A DNA stretch of 36,858 nucleotides from Oscillospiraceae bacterium (GCA_017848125.1 JAGAJY010000258.1:1-36858), one strand, 5' to 3'; shown: positions 7,700 through 14,942, counted from the first letter of the stretch. Notes: a model not told the origin generated them from the letters alone. A program made the numbers and translations.

Positions 7700-8854
7700 A
7701 TGGCTGACAAGAGAGATTATTATGAAGTGCTGGGTCTTTCAAAGGGCGCTTCTGACGATGATATAAAAAAGGCTTACAGAGCCTGCGTAAAGAAATATCA
7801 CCCCGACCTTCACCCCGATGACAAGGAGTGCGAGGAGAAGATGAAGGAGGTCAACGAGGCATATGAGTGCCTTACAGACCCCGACAAGAAAGCAAAATAT
7901 GACCAGTTCGGTCATGCGGGAGTAGATCCCAATTTCGGCGGAGGCGGCGGCTTCGGCGGTTTCGGCGGCTTCGGAGATATGGGCGACATAGGCGACATTT
8001 TCAGCTCCTTCTTCGGCGGAAGCAGCTTCGGAGGACGTTCCTCCAATCCCAATGCTCCCAGAAGGGGACAGGATATACAGACCTACTCCACTATCGACTT
8101 TATGGACGCCTGCAACGGCAAAAAGGTTGATATCAAGATCAACCGCACAGAAAGCTGTTCGGAATGCGGCGGCACAGGTGCGGCAGCAGGCTCTTCCTCG
8201 GAGACCTGTTCCGAATGCCGTGGAACGGGCTATGTAAAGACAGCTCAGAGAACTCCTCTGGGTATGATTTCCTCACAGCGCCCCTGCTCACGCTGCGGCG
8301 GAAAGGGCAAGGTAATTACAAATCCCTGCTCCAAATGCCATGGCTCAGGCAGAGTCAATGCGGCTAAAACCGTTACAGTTACTATTCCCGCAGGTATCGA
8401 CGACGGTCAGACATTGCAGGTAAGAGGTCAGGGTCACAGCGGTCTTAACGGCGGACCCAGCGGCGATCTTCACGTTACTATCCAGGTTCGTCCCGACCCC
8501 ATTTTCGACAGAGACGGCTACGATATCCGTACAGAAGTGCCTATCACCTTTACTCAGGCTGTTCTCGGCGACGAGATAGAAATTCCCTGCATTGACGGCA
8601 AGGGCAAGATAACAATTGCAGAGGGAACTCAGTCGGGTACAGTATTCAGGATAAGAGGAAAGGGCGTAAAGCGTCTTAACCGCTCTGACAGAGGTGACCA
8701 GTATGTTACGGTCAATGTGGAAGTTCCGAAGAATCTGAACAAGAATCAGAAGGAGCTTCTCAGAAAGTTCGAGGAAAGCCTTGGCGAAAGCAATTACAAC
8801 AAGCGCAAGAACTTCTTTGACAAGGTAAAGGATATACTTAGAGGCGAGATATAA
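7700..8854 (+). CDS. dnaJ: Chaperone protein DnaJ (Hsp40)
   Basis: The ATG at 7700 is chosen because AAGGAAGG (7684-7691) precedes it by 8 nt and the N-terminus then reads MADKRDYYEVLG, as in other DnaJ proteins. The frame is open further upstream but without family similarity. The 384-residue protein has a J domain with HPD at 34-36, a glycine/phenylalanine-rich linker at about 75-115, and four zinc-binding repeats (CSECGGTG, CSECRGTG, CSRCGGKG, CSKCHGSG) that coordinate two zinc ions. The C-terminal substrate-binding domains follow. It delivers unfolded proteins to DnaK and stimulates ATP hydrolysis. It is the last gene of the heat-shock operon, ending before the palindrome at 8901-8934. 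Confidence 0.98.
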   Translation: MADKRDYYEVLGLSKGASDDDIKKAYRACVKKYHPDLHPDDKECEEKMKEVNEAYECLTDPDKKAKYDQFGHAGVDPNFGGGGGFGGFGGFGDMGDIGDIFSSFFGGSSFGGRSSNPNAPRRGQDIQTYSTIDFMDACNGKKVDIKINRTESCSECGGTGAAAGSSSETCSECRGTGYVKTAQRTPLGMISSQRPCSRCGGKGKVITNPCSKCHGSGRVNAAKTVTVTIPAGIDDGQTLQVRGQGHSGLNGGPSGDLHVTIQVRPDPIFDRDGYDIRTEVPITFTQAVLGDEIEIPCIDGKGKITIAEGTQSGTVFRIRGKGVKRLNRSDRGDQYVTVNVEVPKNLNKNQKELLRKFEESLGESNYNKRKNFFDKVKDILRGEI

Positions 8855-8884
8855 AGCAACCCAAAGAAAAATCAACAAAACCTA

Positions 8885-8913
8885 TTGCATTTTTTTGAAA
8901 GTTATGGTATAAT
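8885..8913 (+). promoter_or_regulatory. Predicted promoter of the duplicated-unit protein gene
   Basis: TTGCAT (8885-8890), a 17-nt spacer and TATAAT (8908-8913). The -10 box lies inside the left arm of the perfect palindrome 8901-8934. Confidence 0.55.
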
Positions 8914-8941
8914 TTAGATAAATTATACCATAACTTTTTTT
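8901..8941 (+). terminator. Perfect 15-bp palindrome with T-tract: dnaJ terminator overlapping a promoter
   Basis: The arms at 8901-8915 and 8920-8934 are perfectly complementary over 15 bp, starting GTTATGGTATAATTT, with a 4-nt AGAT loop and seven T residues after (8935-8941). It is AT-rich but long. It fits a terminator for the heat-shock operon. Because it overlaps the -10 and start region of the next gene, it could instead, or also, be an operator. Confidence 0.7.
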
Positions 8942-8960
8942 GTAAAGGATTGATATACAT

Positions 8961-9590
8961 ATGCTGTTATTCGGAAATAAAAAGAATACTCCCCCTGCAC
9001 CGTCTCCTGCTCCTGTTTCACCTGCTCCCGCAGGTCCTGTTGACGCAGATGATTTTTTCAAGGATATGGGCAGAAAGCCAAAGAGAAGAGATATTGACGT
9101 AAATATCGAATCTCCCGATATTGTTGGTCTGAGAGAAGAGCCCCTCCCCCCTCCCGGCAGCACTATCAAGAACATCAACTCCGTCAGCACCGACGACCTT
9201 GCAGACAAATCGGGCTTTGACGACAGCTTTATCCACGGTAATATCAAAACGGTAAATACTGAGGTAATTGATGTTGACAATGCTTTTGCTATGGAAAAGC
9301 AGCAGAAGGAAGCCAATGCCCTTGCGGCAACGGTAAACTCCCAGAATCCCGACGATTTCTTCAAGGACCTTGACAGAAAGAGAAACAGAGTAAAGGCTGA
9401 TATTGCCGTTCCCGAGGTTACGGGACTGAGAGAAGCCCCCGAGCCGCCTCCGATGATAAAGATACGAAACATCACCGATGTTGATACTGACGGGCTTATT
9501 GACAAGACCACCATTGTTGAGGAGGGTCTCGGAAATATTTCCGAAATCGACCTCAGTGCTATTGATACGGATATTCTTGGGGTGAAGTAA
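8961..9590 (+). CDS. Unrecognised acidic protein built from two copies of one ~80-residue unit
   Basis: The 209-residue product matches no family I recognise. After a short N-terminus (MLLFGNKKN) and a Pro/Ala-rich stretch (11-26) come two related units at about 30-109 and 131-208. Shared landmarks, in order, are DDFFKD (30-35, 131-136) and a basic patch (RKPKRR, 38-43; RKRNR, 139-143). These are followed by VGLREEPLPPP/TGLREAPEPPP (55-65, 154-164), IKNI/IRNI, VxTDxLxDK (75-83, 174-182) and GNI with an aspartate-rich tail. A glutamine/alanine linker at 110-130 joins them. There is no signal peptide or membrane segment, so it is probably cytosolic. The units could be short binding motifs in a disordered scaffold. 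It has its own promoter, an AAGGA SD and a hairpin after it, so it is likely monocistronic. Confidence 0.8.
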   Translation: MLLFGNKKNTPPAPSPAPVSPAPAGPVDADDFFKDMGRKPKRRDIDVNIESPDIVGLREEPLPPPGSTIKNINSVSTDDLADKSGFDDSFIHGNIKTVNTEVIDVDNAFAMEKQQKEANALAATVNSQNPDDFFKDLDRKRNRVKADIAVPEVTGLREAPEPPPMIKIRNITDVDTDGLIDKTTIVEEGLGNISEIDLSAIDTDILGVK

Positions 9591-9597
9591 AAAATAT

Positions 9598-9630
9598 GGG
9601 CAGCTGTGCAGATTTTCTGTACAGCTGCCC
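9598..9630 (+). terminator. Hairpin after the duplicated-unit gene, left flank of repeat copy 1
   Basis: Outer arms GGGCAGCTGT (9598-9607) and ACAGCTGCCC (9621-9630) are perfect. Inner pairs extend the stem to 15 bp with a TTT loop and one G-U wobble when read as plus-strand RNA. It starts 8 bp after the stop codon. Instead of a T-tract it is followed directly by the terminal repeat of the element at 9631. Confidence 0.7.
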
Positions 9631-9980
9631 CAGTCTGTCGATAAAGTGTATATATAAAAGAAGTTCCACAAATAACCACAAGGTAAAAGTTTCGGTCAAG
9701 CCTTTTCAAAGGCTTGCGGGATCTGAAACCAAAGGTTTCTGGGGCAGAGCCCCCGTCGCCCTCCGCAGAGGGCGAAATCTCCTTATTTCCGTGAAATAAC
9801 GGAGCAAGGGGTGAGAAATGCGACAGCATTTCGAGGGGAGGCGAACAAGACCGCCTCCCCTTCTTACAGTTCTATGCGAATTTACCCTTCAAAACGTTCC
9901 TGTGGAACGTTTTGAACACAGCTGATTTTAGGCAGTTTTTGTGCAAATTTAACAACAGTGTTTTCTTTTTCGACAAACTG
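9631..9980. repeat. Dispersed hairpin-rich repeat with terminal inverted repeats, copy 1
   Basis: This 350-bp element has a relative at 21762-22100. Its ends are imperfect inverted repeats: CAGTCTGTCGATAAAG at the left, and CAGTTTGTCGAAAAAG reading inward from the right (9980 to 9965), 14 of 16 matching. Inside is a string of hairpins. Arm pairs are AAGCCTTT/AAAGGCTT near 9699-9716, GGGGC/GCCCC (9741-9753), an 8-bp stem at 9756-9775, TTATTTC/GAAATAA (9783-9799) and GAAATGC/GCATTTC (9815-9832). The last two are a 9-bp stem at 9835-9860 and a 13-bp stem at 9888-9916. It has no credible coding capacity, so it resembles a non-autonomous mobile element (MITE) or a mobile structured RNA. It lies between convergent genes. 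Confidence 0.85.
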
Positions 9981-10013
9981 GGGCAACTATACAGATTTTC
10001 TGTACAGCTGCCC
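9981..10013 (-). terminator. Hairpin after the kinase gene, right flank of repeat copy 1
   Basis: This 33-bp hairpin is a near-copy of 9598-9630: 30 of 33 bases match, and all three differences are G in the left copy and A here. Read as minus-strand RNA, two of the changes become G-U wobbles and the third makes a full pair. It therefore folds for transcripts coming from the minus-strand kinase gene, which stops 15 bp away. Confidence 0.65.
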
Positions 10014-10028
10014 TGTTATTTTTACATA

Positions 10029-10970
10029 TCAGTAATTAAGCTCGCTTCCTCCGATAAACTCTCTTATCATTGAAGTGCTTGGAACATATTCGGACGAAAC
10101 CGTATCAAGCTCCTCAAGGAATCTGATAATTTCACCGCAGGCAGGAAATCTTTCAAGCTCGTTGTCCCTCTGCTCACAAAGCCCCTCAAGAAGAAAATCC
10201 TTGTAAACAGAAGCCTCGTATGCGATAAATGTATCAATATCGAAATCCGCACGCTTCTTGTAAGGGGTAATATAAAGATCCTCACCCCTTGAAACGCTGG
10301 AAAACATCTTGAAGCTTTCCTCGTATTTTCTCTTGCGAAACAGCTTGTCACGGCAGAGACGGCGCATAAGCCTTATCTGCCTTGGGTGGAGCAGACTGCC
10401 GTCCTTTGCTTTAAGCCTTGTGCGGACGGAAACGTACATACACATTGCAAAACTGCCTACATCACCCGTAACAGTGGGATTCAGGGCATGTATGCCCTCG
10501 ATAATGACTATCTCGTCCTTTTTTCTGCACATTTTCACCGAGCCACCCCTTGACTGTGTGGTGAAATCGAATCGGGGCATATCAAATTCCTCTGCCGCCG
10601 CAAGCTTTCTCAGATGGTCTGAAAACAGCGGAATATCAAGCCTGAGAGGAGATTCAAGGTCAATATTGCCCTCCTCGTCACGGGGAAGCTCCCTTGCGCT
10701 TTCCTCGGTTATGGGAAGAAAATAATTGTCCATAGAAAGAGTCATTGCCAGACGTCCCTGCTCCTTCAGGCATTTTTCAAGCCTGAGAGCGGCAGATGTC
10801 TTTCCCGAGCCCGAGGGACCCGAAAGCAGTATAACAGGCTTTTCGGAAAGTATCGCTCTCTGCGCCGCTTCTGCAATGTATGCGGAATAGTTATCCTCGG
10901 AAAGCTTGATAAAGCTCTCGGGGTTAGCCGCTTCTCTGTTTATTGATTTAACTGCTGCAAATTTTACCAT
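10029..10970 (-). CDS. Nucleoside/uridine kinase-like P-loop protein (stand-alone form)
   Basis: The ATG at 10970 follows AGAAAGGAGCG with 11 nt between. The upstream TTG at 10994 would overlap that SD, so it is not used here. The 313-residue protein has a Walker A motif LLSGPSGSGKTSAALRL, then TLSMDNYF, PRDEEGNIDLESPLRLDI, MPRFDF and IVIIEGIHALNP. This is the pattern of the phosphoribulokinase/uridine kinase family. It closely follows the C-terminal kinase half of the longer clostridial nucleoside kinases that also carry N-terminal TGS and threonyl-tRNA-synthetase-like domains. Those domains are missing here. The reaction expected is ATP-dependent phosphorylation of a nucleoside or small sugar-like substrate, but the substrate is unproven. 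It lies 42 bp downstream of the PHP phosphatase gene and probably forms an operon with it. Confidence 0.82.
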   Translation of the reverse strand: MVKFAAVKSINREAANPESFIKLSEDNYSAYIAEAAQRAILSEKPVILLSGPSGSGKTSAALRLEKCLKEQGRLAMTLSMDNYFLPITEESARELPRDEEGNIDLESPLRLDIPLFSDHLRKLAAAEEFDMPRFDFTTQSRGGSVKMCRKKDEIVIIEGIHALNPTVTGDVGSFAMCMYVSVRTRLKAKDGSLLHPRQIRLMRRLCRDKLFRKRKYEESFKMFSSVSRGEDLYITPYKKRADFDIDTFIAYEASVYKDFLLEGLCEQRDNELERFPACGEIIRFLEELDTVSSEYVPSTSMIREFIGGSELNY

Positions 10971-11012
10971 GAATACTGTCGCTCCTTTCTGCAATAGAAG
11001 AATAATTCTGTC

Positions 11013-11753
11013 CTATATATCGGCGTTATCGAGAATTGCCGCCGACGAATCCATAAGTGCCGAGAATACATTTGCACCAAGCTTTCTTGAAAGCTTTTTC
11101 CTTGCCTCCGCAAATCTCGGGGCACGGGAGGAAAGATTGTGAGTGTCGCTGCCTATTGCCGCTATACCTCCGCTTTTTAACAGCCTTGCCGTAAGGCGGC
11201 AGGATGGGGCTGACAGGATAGAATCGCAGTTTATCTGAGCAGGCGCAATGTCAAGAAGCTCGAAAAGCGTATCCTCAGAAGCATATGCCGCATAGCGTTC
11301 AAGATGGGCAAGCACAGGACGGACTCTGCCGCACAGAGCAAGACTGCGGAAACTGTCAACCACGTTTGACGTTATCTGCGTATAGGGCAGCTCTATCAGA
11401 ATGTAGTCCGTTCCCGAAATACAGAGCTTTTCAAGGTCGGGGTCGTCAATGAGGGCAGTTGTAAAATAAACCTCCGAACCCATAATTATTTCGGGGATAT
11501 GAGCAATATGCTCGGAATGGAGATATTCCGTAAGACTTGAAAAAGCCCTGTTTCTGCGCAGAAGAAAGTCAGCTATACTTTCTTCATAGCGATAAAAATG
11601 CGATGTGGAAACAACGTGCGTAACTCCCTGCTCATAAAGCTTTACCAGCATCTGAGCGGCAGTACGGCAGTCGGTGGGACCGTCGTCAAAATCGGGGAGG
11701 ATATGGGTATGGAAATCTATGATTTTTTCGGGAGCTGTGTGCATTTTTGCCAT
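11013..11753 (-). CDS. PHP-domain tyrosine phosphatase of the CpsB/YwqE type
   Basis: Taken from ATG 11753, the product has 246 residues. AAAGGAG is only 3 nt upstream, and the next in-frame ATG three codons later is 12 nt from it, so either may be used. Metal-binding motifs of the PHP superfamily are present: IDFHTHILPDFDDGP near the N-terminus, STSHF in place of the usual TPHH, a central glutamate in MGSEVYFT, HLERY in the middle and IGSDTHN near the C-terminus. In Gram-positive bacteria these manganese-dependent enzymes dephosphorylate tyrosine kinases that control capsule or exopolysaccharide export. No tyrosine kinase or polysaccharide genes are in this window, so the partner is unknown. 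It is upstream of, and likely co-transcribed with, the kinase-like gene. Confidence 0.85.
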   Translation of the reverse strand: MAKMHTAPEKIIDFHTHILPDFDDGPTDCRTAAQMLVKLYEQGVTHVVSTSHFYRYEESIADFLLRRNRAFSSLTEYLHSEHIAHIPEIIMGSEVYFTTALIDDPDLEKLCISGTDYILIELPYTQITSNVVDSFRSLALCGRVRPVLAHLERYAAYASEDTLFELLDIAPAQINCDSILSAPSCRLTARLLKSGGIAAIGSDTHNLSSRAPRFAEARKKLSRKLGANVFSALMDSSAAILDNADI

Positions 11754-11903
11754 TGTCTCCTTTCGGCGGCAGAATTTACGGAAAACTGATATGATCTTGT
11801 GTTCGGTATGCCGCACTATATTATGATTTAATTATATCATACCATAAAATTTTTGATATTTTTTGGAATGTCAACAAATCTTCTGTAAATTTCTCGGATA
11901 TAT

Positions 11904-11932
11904 TTGACATTTCCGATAAAATAGGTTATAAT
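11904..11932 (+). promoter_or_regulatory. Consensus sigma-A promoter of the Mrp gene
   Basis: TTGACA (11904-11909), a 17-nt spacer and TATAAT (11927-11932) match consensus exactly. The 5' leader would be about 33 nt. The rest of the 218-bp divergent region 11754-11971 is AT-rich, with a small palindrome (TATGAT/ATCATA) around 11822-11841 and no clear minus-strand promoter. Confidence 0.85.
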
Positions 11933-11971
11933 AGTTATTAGTATTTCAATCTGAAAGGAAGTTATCTAAAA

Positions 11972-12814
11972 ATGAGCGAATGTTCACACAACTGCTCCTC
12001 CTGCGGCTCAGACTGCGCAGAGAGAAAATCTCCTCAGAGCTTCATCGAAAAGCTCGGAGAGGGCAGCAGCGTTAAAAAGGTTATAGGTATCGTCAGCGGA
12101 AAGGGCGGCGTGGGTAAATCTCTGGTAACAGGTCTTATGGCTGCGAATTTCGCCAAAAAGGGCGCTCACACAGCTATCCTTGACGCCGATATTACAGGTC
12201 CGTCCATTCCCAAAATGTTCGGCACGGCTGAAAGGGCAACAGGCAGCGATAAGGGTCTTATCCCTGTACGCAGCAAGAGCGGTGTTGACATTATGAGCAT
12301 CAATCTGCTCCTCGAAAACCCCTCTGACCCTGTTATCTGGAGAGGTCCTGTTATTGCAGGCGTAGTGAAGCAGTTCTGGAACGAGGTCATCTGGCAGGAC
12401 GTTGACTATATGTTCGTGGATATGCCTCCCGGAACAGGCGATGTTCCTCTCACCGTTTTCCAGTCTATTCCCCTTGACGGCGTTATTATCGTGACCTCGC
12501 CTCAGGATCTTGTATCAATGATCGTAGGAAAGGCTGTGGGAATGGCAAATATGATGAATATCCCCATTCTCGGAATCGTGGAGAATATGAGCTATGCACA
12601 GTGCCCCGACTGCGGAAAGAAGCTTTATCTTTACGGTGAAAGCCATATTGACGAGGTTGCCGCAGATTACGGTCTTAAGGTGCTTGGCAGAGTGCCCATT
12701 GACCCCACTATCTCTGCAAGCTGTGACAGAGGTGATATAGAATCCGTAGAGGATAAATGGCTTTCCGAAGCAGTTTCCGCTGTTGAAAGCATCGTTCCCT
12801 CAGTCAAGGAATAA
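11972..12814 (+). CDS. Mrp/NBP35-family iron-sulfur cluster carrier ATPase
   Basis: The 280-residue protein belongs to the ParA/MinD-related P-loop group. It has an N-terminal cysteine cluster, C4-C8-C11-C15, typical of NBP35-like proteins, and a deviant Walker A motif GKGGVGKS at 43-50. The Walker B-like VDMPPGTGD and ITSPQ-type motif (VTSPQDLVS) follow. A CPDC pair near residue 212 would bind a bridging [4Fe-4S] cluster at the dimer interface. Family members hold and transfer Fe-S clusters to apo-proteins in the cytosol. The gene has its own consensus promoter and a strong SD (GAAAGGAAG), and appears monocistronic with a long terminator stem after it. Confidence 0.93.
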   Translation: MSECSHNCSSCGSDCAERKSPQSFIEKLGEGSSVKKVIGIVSGKGGVGKSLVTGLMAANFAKKGAHTAILDADITGPSIPKMFGTAERATGSDKGLIPVRSKSGVDIMSINLLLENPSDPVIWRGPVIAGVVKQFWNEVIWQDVDYMFVDMPPGTGDVPLTVFQSIPLDGVIIVTSPQDLVSMIVGKAVGMANMMNIPILGIVENMSYAQCPDCGKKLYLYGESHIDEVAADYGLKVLGRVPIDPTISASCDRGDIESVEDKWLSEAVSAVESIVPSVKE

Positions 12815-12821
12815 TACAGAT

Positions 12822-12896
12822 ATCCTTCCGCAGTTAGCCTAAACAAATATTTTACATTTCCATATTTCAAAATAGGCTTGACAGCGGAAGGATTTT
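12822..12896 (+). terminator. Long-stem terminator after the Mrp gene
   Basis: ATCCTTCCGC (12822-12831) pairs with GCGGAAGGAT (12884-12893), and AGCCTA (12836-12841) with TAGGCT (12873-12878). Four T residues close it (12893-12896). The loop is large and AT-rich. The right arm is also the spacer of the next promoter. Confidence 0.6.
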
Positions 12897-12906
12897 AATG
12901 TATAAT
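12878..12906 (+). promoter_or_regulatory. Consensus sigma-A promoter of pckG, embedded in the upstream terminator
   Basis: TTGACA (12878-12883), a 17-nt spacer and TATAAT (12901-12906) match consensus exactly. Its -35 box and spacer coincide with the right side of the terminator stem 12822-12893. Confidence 0.85.
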
Positions 12907-13109
12907 ACTAATATGGAATACTTTTTTATGACTGTAAATGGGTATTTCAGGAAATGATGAATCAAATCGGCAGTCTGTTCTGCAAAAAATCTTCAAAAAA
13001 GCAATGTATATTGTTTTTTTTAGGCTGATTTTGCAAGATTTCCGAAAGAATTATTCATTTTCGCCGTAATTCAGTTAAAAAATATTACATTATAAAGGAG
13101 TTTTGAAGC
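12907..13109 (+). promoter_or_regulatory. Long 5' leader of pckG
   Basis: From the predicted transcript start near 12913 to the ATG at 13110 there are about 197 nt with no open frame of note. Complementary stretches are visible: TGCAAAAAATC near 12980-12992 against GATTTTGCA near 13028-13036, and an A-rich/T-rich pair around AAGCAATGTATATTG with eight T residues. The second resembles a weak intrinsic terminator. I do not recognise a known riboswitch class. The SD AAAGGAG is at 13096-13102. Confidence 0.4.
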
Positions 13110-14942
13110 ATGGCACTTACAAACAATCCCAACGTACTCAAGTGGGTAGATGAGATGGTTGCTCTCACCAAGCCTGAAAAGGTTGTATGGATCGACGGAT
13201 CCAAGGAGCAGCTCGACGCTCTCACAGACGAGGTTTGCGCTCTCCCCGAGGGCAACAGAGACAAGATGTACAGACTCAATTCCGAGAAGCTTCCCGGCTG
13301 TCTGTATCACAGAACTCTCCCCAACGACGTTGCTCGTGTTGAGGACAGAACCTTCATCTGCACACCCACTAAGGAAGAGGCAGGCCCCACAAACAACTGG
13401 TGTGACCCTGCTGAGATGTATGCAAAGCTCTCCAAGCTCTATGACGGCGTTATGAAGGGCAGAACAATGTACGTTATCCCCTATTCCATGGGTCCTATCG
13501 GTTCTCCTCTCGCTAAGGTAGGCGTTGAGATCACTGACTCCATCTACGTTGTTCTCAATATGAACATTATGACAAGAATGGGCGCACAGGCTTTCGAGAA
13601 TCTGGGCGATACTTCCAACGACTTCGTAAGAGGTCTCCACTCCAAGGCTGATGTTGATCCCGAGAACAGATACATCGTTCAGTTCCCTCAGGACAACACG
13701 ATCTGGTCCATCAACTCCGCATACGGCGGAAACGTTCTCCTCGGCAAGAAGTGCTTCGCACTCCGTATCGCTTCCTATCAGGGCAAGAACGAAGGCTGGA
13801 TGGCTGAGCATATGCTTATCCTCGGTGTTAAGAAGCCCGACGGTAAGGTAGTTTACATCACAGCTGCATTCCCCTCTGCTTGCGGAAAGACCAACCTTGC
13901 AATGCTCATTCCCCCCAAGGCTTACCTTGATCAGGGCTATGAGGTATTCACTGTAGGTGACGATATCGCTTGGATGAAGCCCGGCGAGGACGGCAGACTT
14001 TACGCTATCAACCCCGAGAACGGCTTCTTCGGCGTTGCTCCCGGTACAAACGCAAAGTCCAACTACAACGCTCTTGCTTCCACTACTAAGGATACCATCT
14101 TCACAAACGTTGCTATGAACAATGCTGAGAACACTGTTTGGTGGGAAGGTCTTGACAAGAATCCTCCCGTTGACGCAACAGAGTGGAAGGGTGCAAAGGT
14201 TAACGGCGTAGAGTTCACATCTGTTATGGGTGAGGACGGCAAGCCCCAGAAGCTCGCTCACCCCAACTCCAGATTCACAGCTCCCGCAATCAACTGCCCC
14301 TGCATCTCCCCCGAGTTCAACAATCCCAAGGGTGTTCCCGTTTCCGCTATCATCTTCGGCGGCAGACGTGCTTCCACAACTCCCCTCGTATATCAGTCCT
14401 TCGACTGGACACACGGCACATATATGGGCTCTGCTGTTTCCTCCGAGACAACTGCAGCAGCTACAGGCGCAGTAGGCGTTCTCCGTCACGATCCTATGGC
14501 TATGAAGCCCTTCATCGGCTACAATGTAGGCGACTACTGGGCACACTGGCTTGAAATGGGCGAGAAGCTTGGCGACAAGGCTCCCAAGATCTTCAACGTT
14601 AACTGGTTCAAGCAGGACGAGAACGGCAACTTCATGTGGCCCGGCTTCGGCGACAACATGAGAGTTCTCGACTGGATCATCAAGCGCTGCGAGGGTACTA
14701 TCGACGCTGATGAAACAGCTATCGGCTACCTTCCCAAGAAGGGCGACATCAACGTTGAGGGCATTGAGGACGAAGTAACCTCTGAGGTTATGGATAAACT
14801 CCTCGCTGTTGATACAGACCTCTGGAAGAAGGAGATCGCTGAGATGAGAAGATACTACGATGAGGACATCACCGCTAAGGGCGGTCACGTTCCCGCAGCT
14901 CTCTATGCTCAGCTTGACAAGATCGAGGCTAACCTCGGCTAA
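13110..14942 (+). CDS. pckG: Phosphoenolpyruvate carboxykinase (GTP)
   Basis: The 610-residue enzyme interconverts oxaloacetate plus GTP with phosphoenolpyruvate, CO2 and GDP. In gut fermenters it usually runs in the carboxylating direction toward succinate, or in gluconeogenesis. Signatures include RVEDRTFICTPTKEEAGPTN near 76-95, GRTMYVIPYSMGP, and the GTP-type P-loop AAFPSACGKTNLAM with the hyper-reactive cysteine at residue 258. CPCISPEFNNP, FGGRR and APKIFNVNWF lie in the second half. The length fits the GTP class (about 600-620) rather than the ATP class (about 530). Codon bias is extreme, like dnaK, pointing to very high expression. The gene stands alone between a consensus promoter and a strong terminator. 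Confidence 0.98.
   Translation: MALTNNPNVLKWVDEMVALTKPEKVVWIDGSKEQLDALTDEVCALPEGNRDKMYRLNSEKLPGCLYHRTLPNDVARVEDRTFICTPTKEEAGPTNNWCDPAEMYAKLSKLYDGVMKGRTMYVIPYSMGPIGSPLAKVGVEITDSIYVVLNMNIMTRMGAQAFENLGDTSNDFVRGLHSKADVDPENRYIVQFPQDNTIWSINSAYGGNVLLGKKCFALRIASYQGKNEGWMAEHMLILGVKKPDGKVVYITAAFPSACGKTNLAMLIPPKAYLDQGYEVFTVGDDIAWMKPGEDGRLYAINPENGFFGVAPGTNAKSNYNALASTTKDTIFTNVAMNNAENTVWWEGLDKNPPVDATEWKGAKVNGVEFTSVMGEDGKPQKLAHPNSRFTAPAINCPCISPEFNNPKGVPVSAIIFGGRRASTTPLVYQSFDWTHGTYMGSAVSSETTAAATGAVGVLRHDPMAMKPFIGYNVGDYWAHWLEMGEKLGDKAPKIFNVNWFKQDENGNFMWPGFGDNMRVLDWIIKRCEGTIDADETAIGYLPKKGDINVEGIEDEVTSEVMDKLLAVDTDLWKKEIAEMRRYYDEDITAKGGHVPAALYAQLDKIEANLG

Noticed and set aside
7930-8045. GGC-rich tract as a DNA repeat element
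   Set aside because: It is the glycine/phenylalanine-rich linker of DnaJ, a normal part of the protein.
8882-9829. 315-codon minus-strand frame across the duplicated-unit gene and the repeat
   Set aside because: It runs through the repeat and a terminator palindrome and has no SD. The plus-strand gene has promoter, SD and an internal repeat at the protein level.
13071-14888. 605-codon open frame on the minus strand opposite pckG
   Set aside because: It mirrors the strongly biased codons of pckG, has no SD and no recognisable domain.
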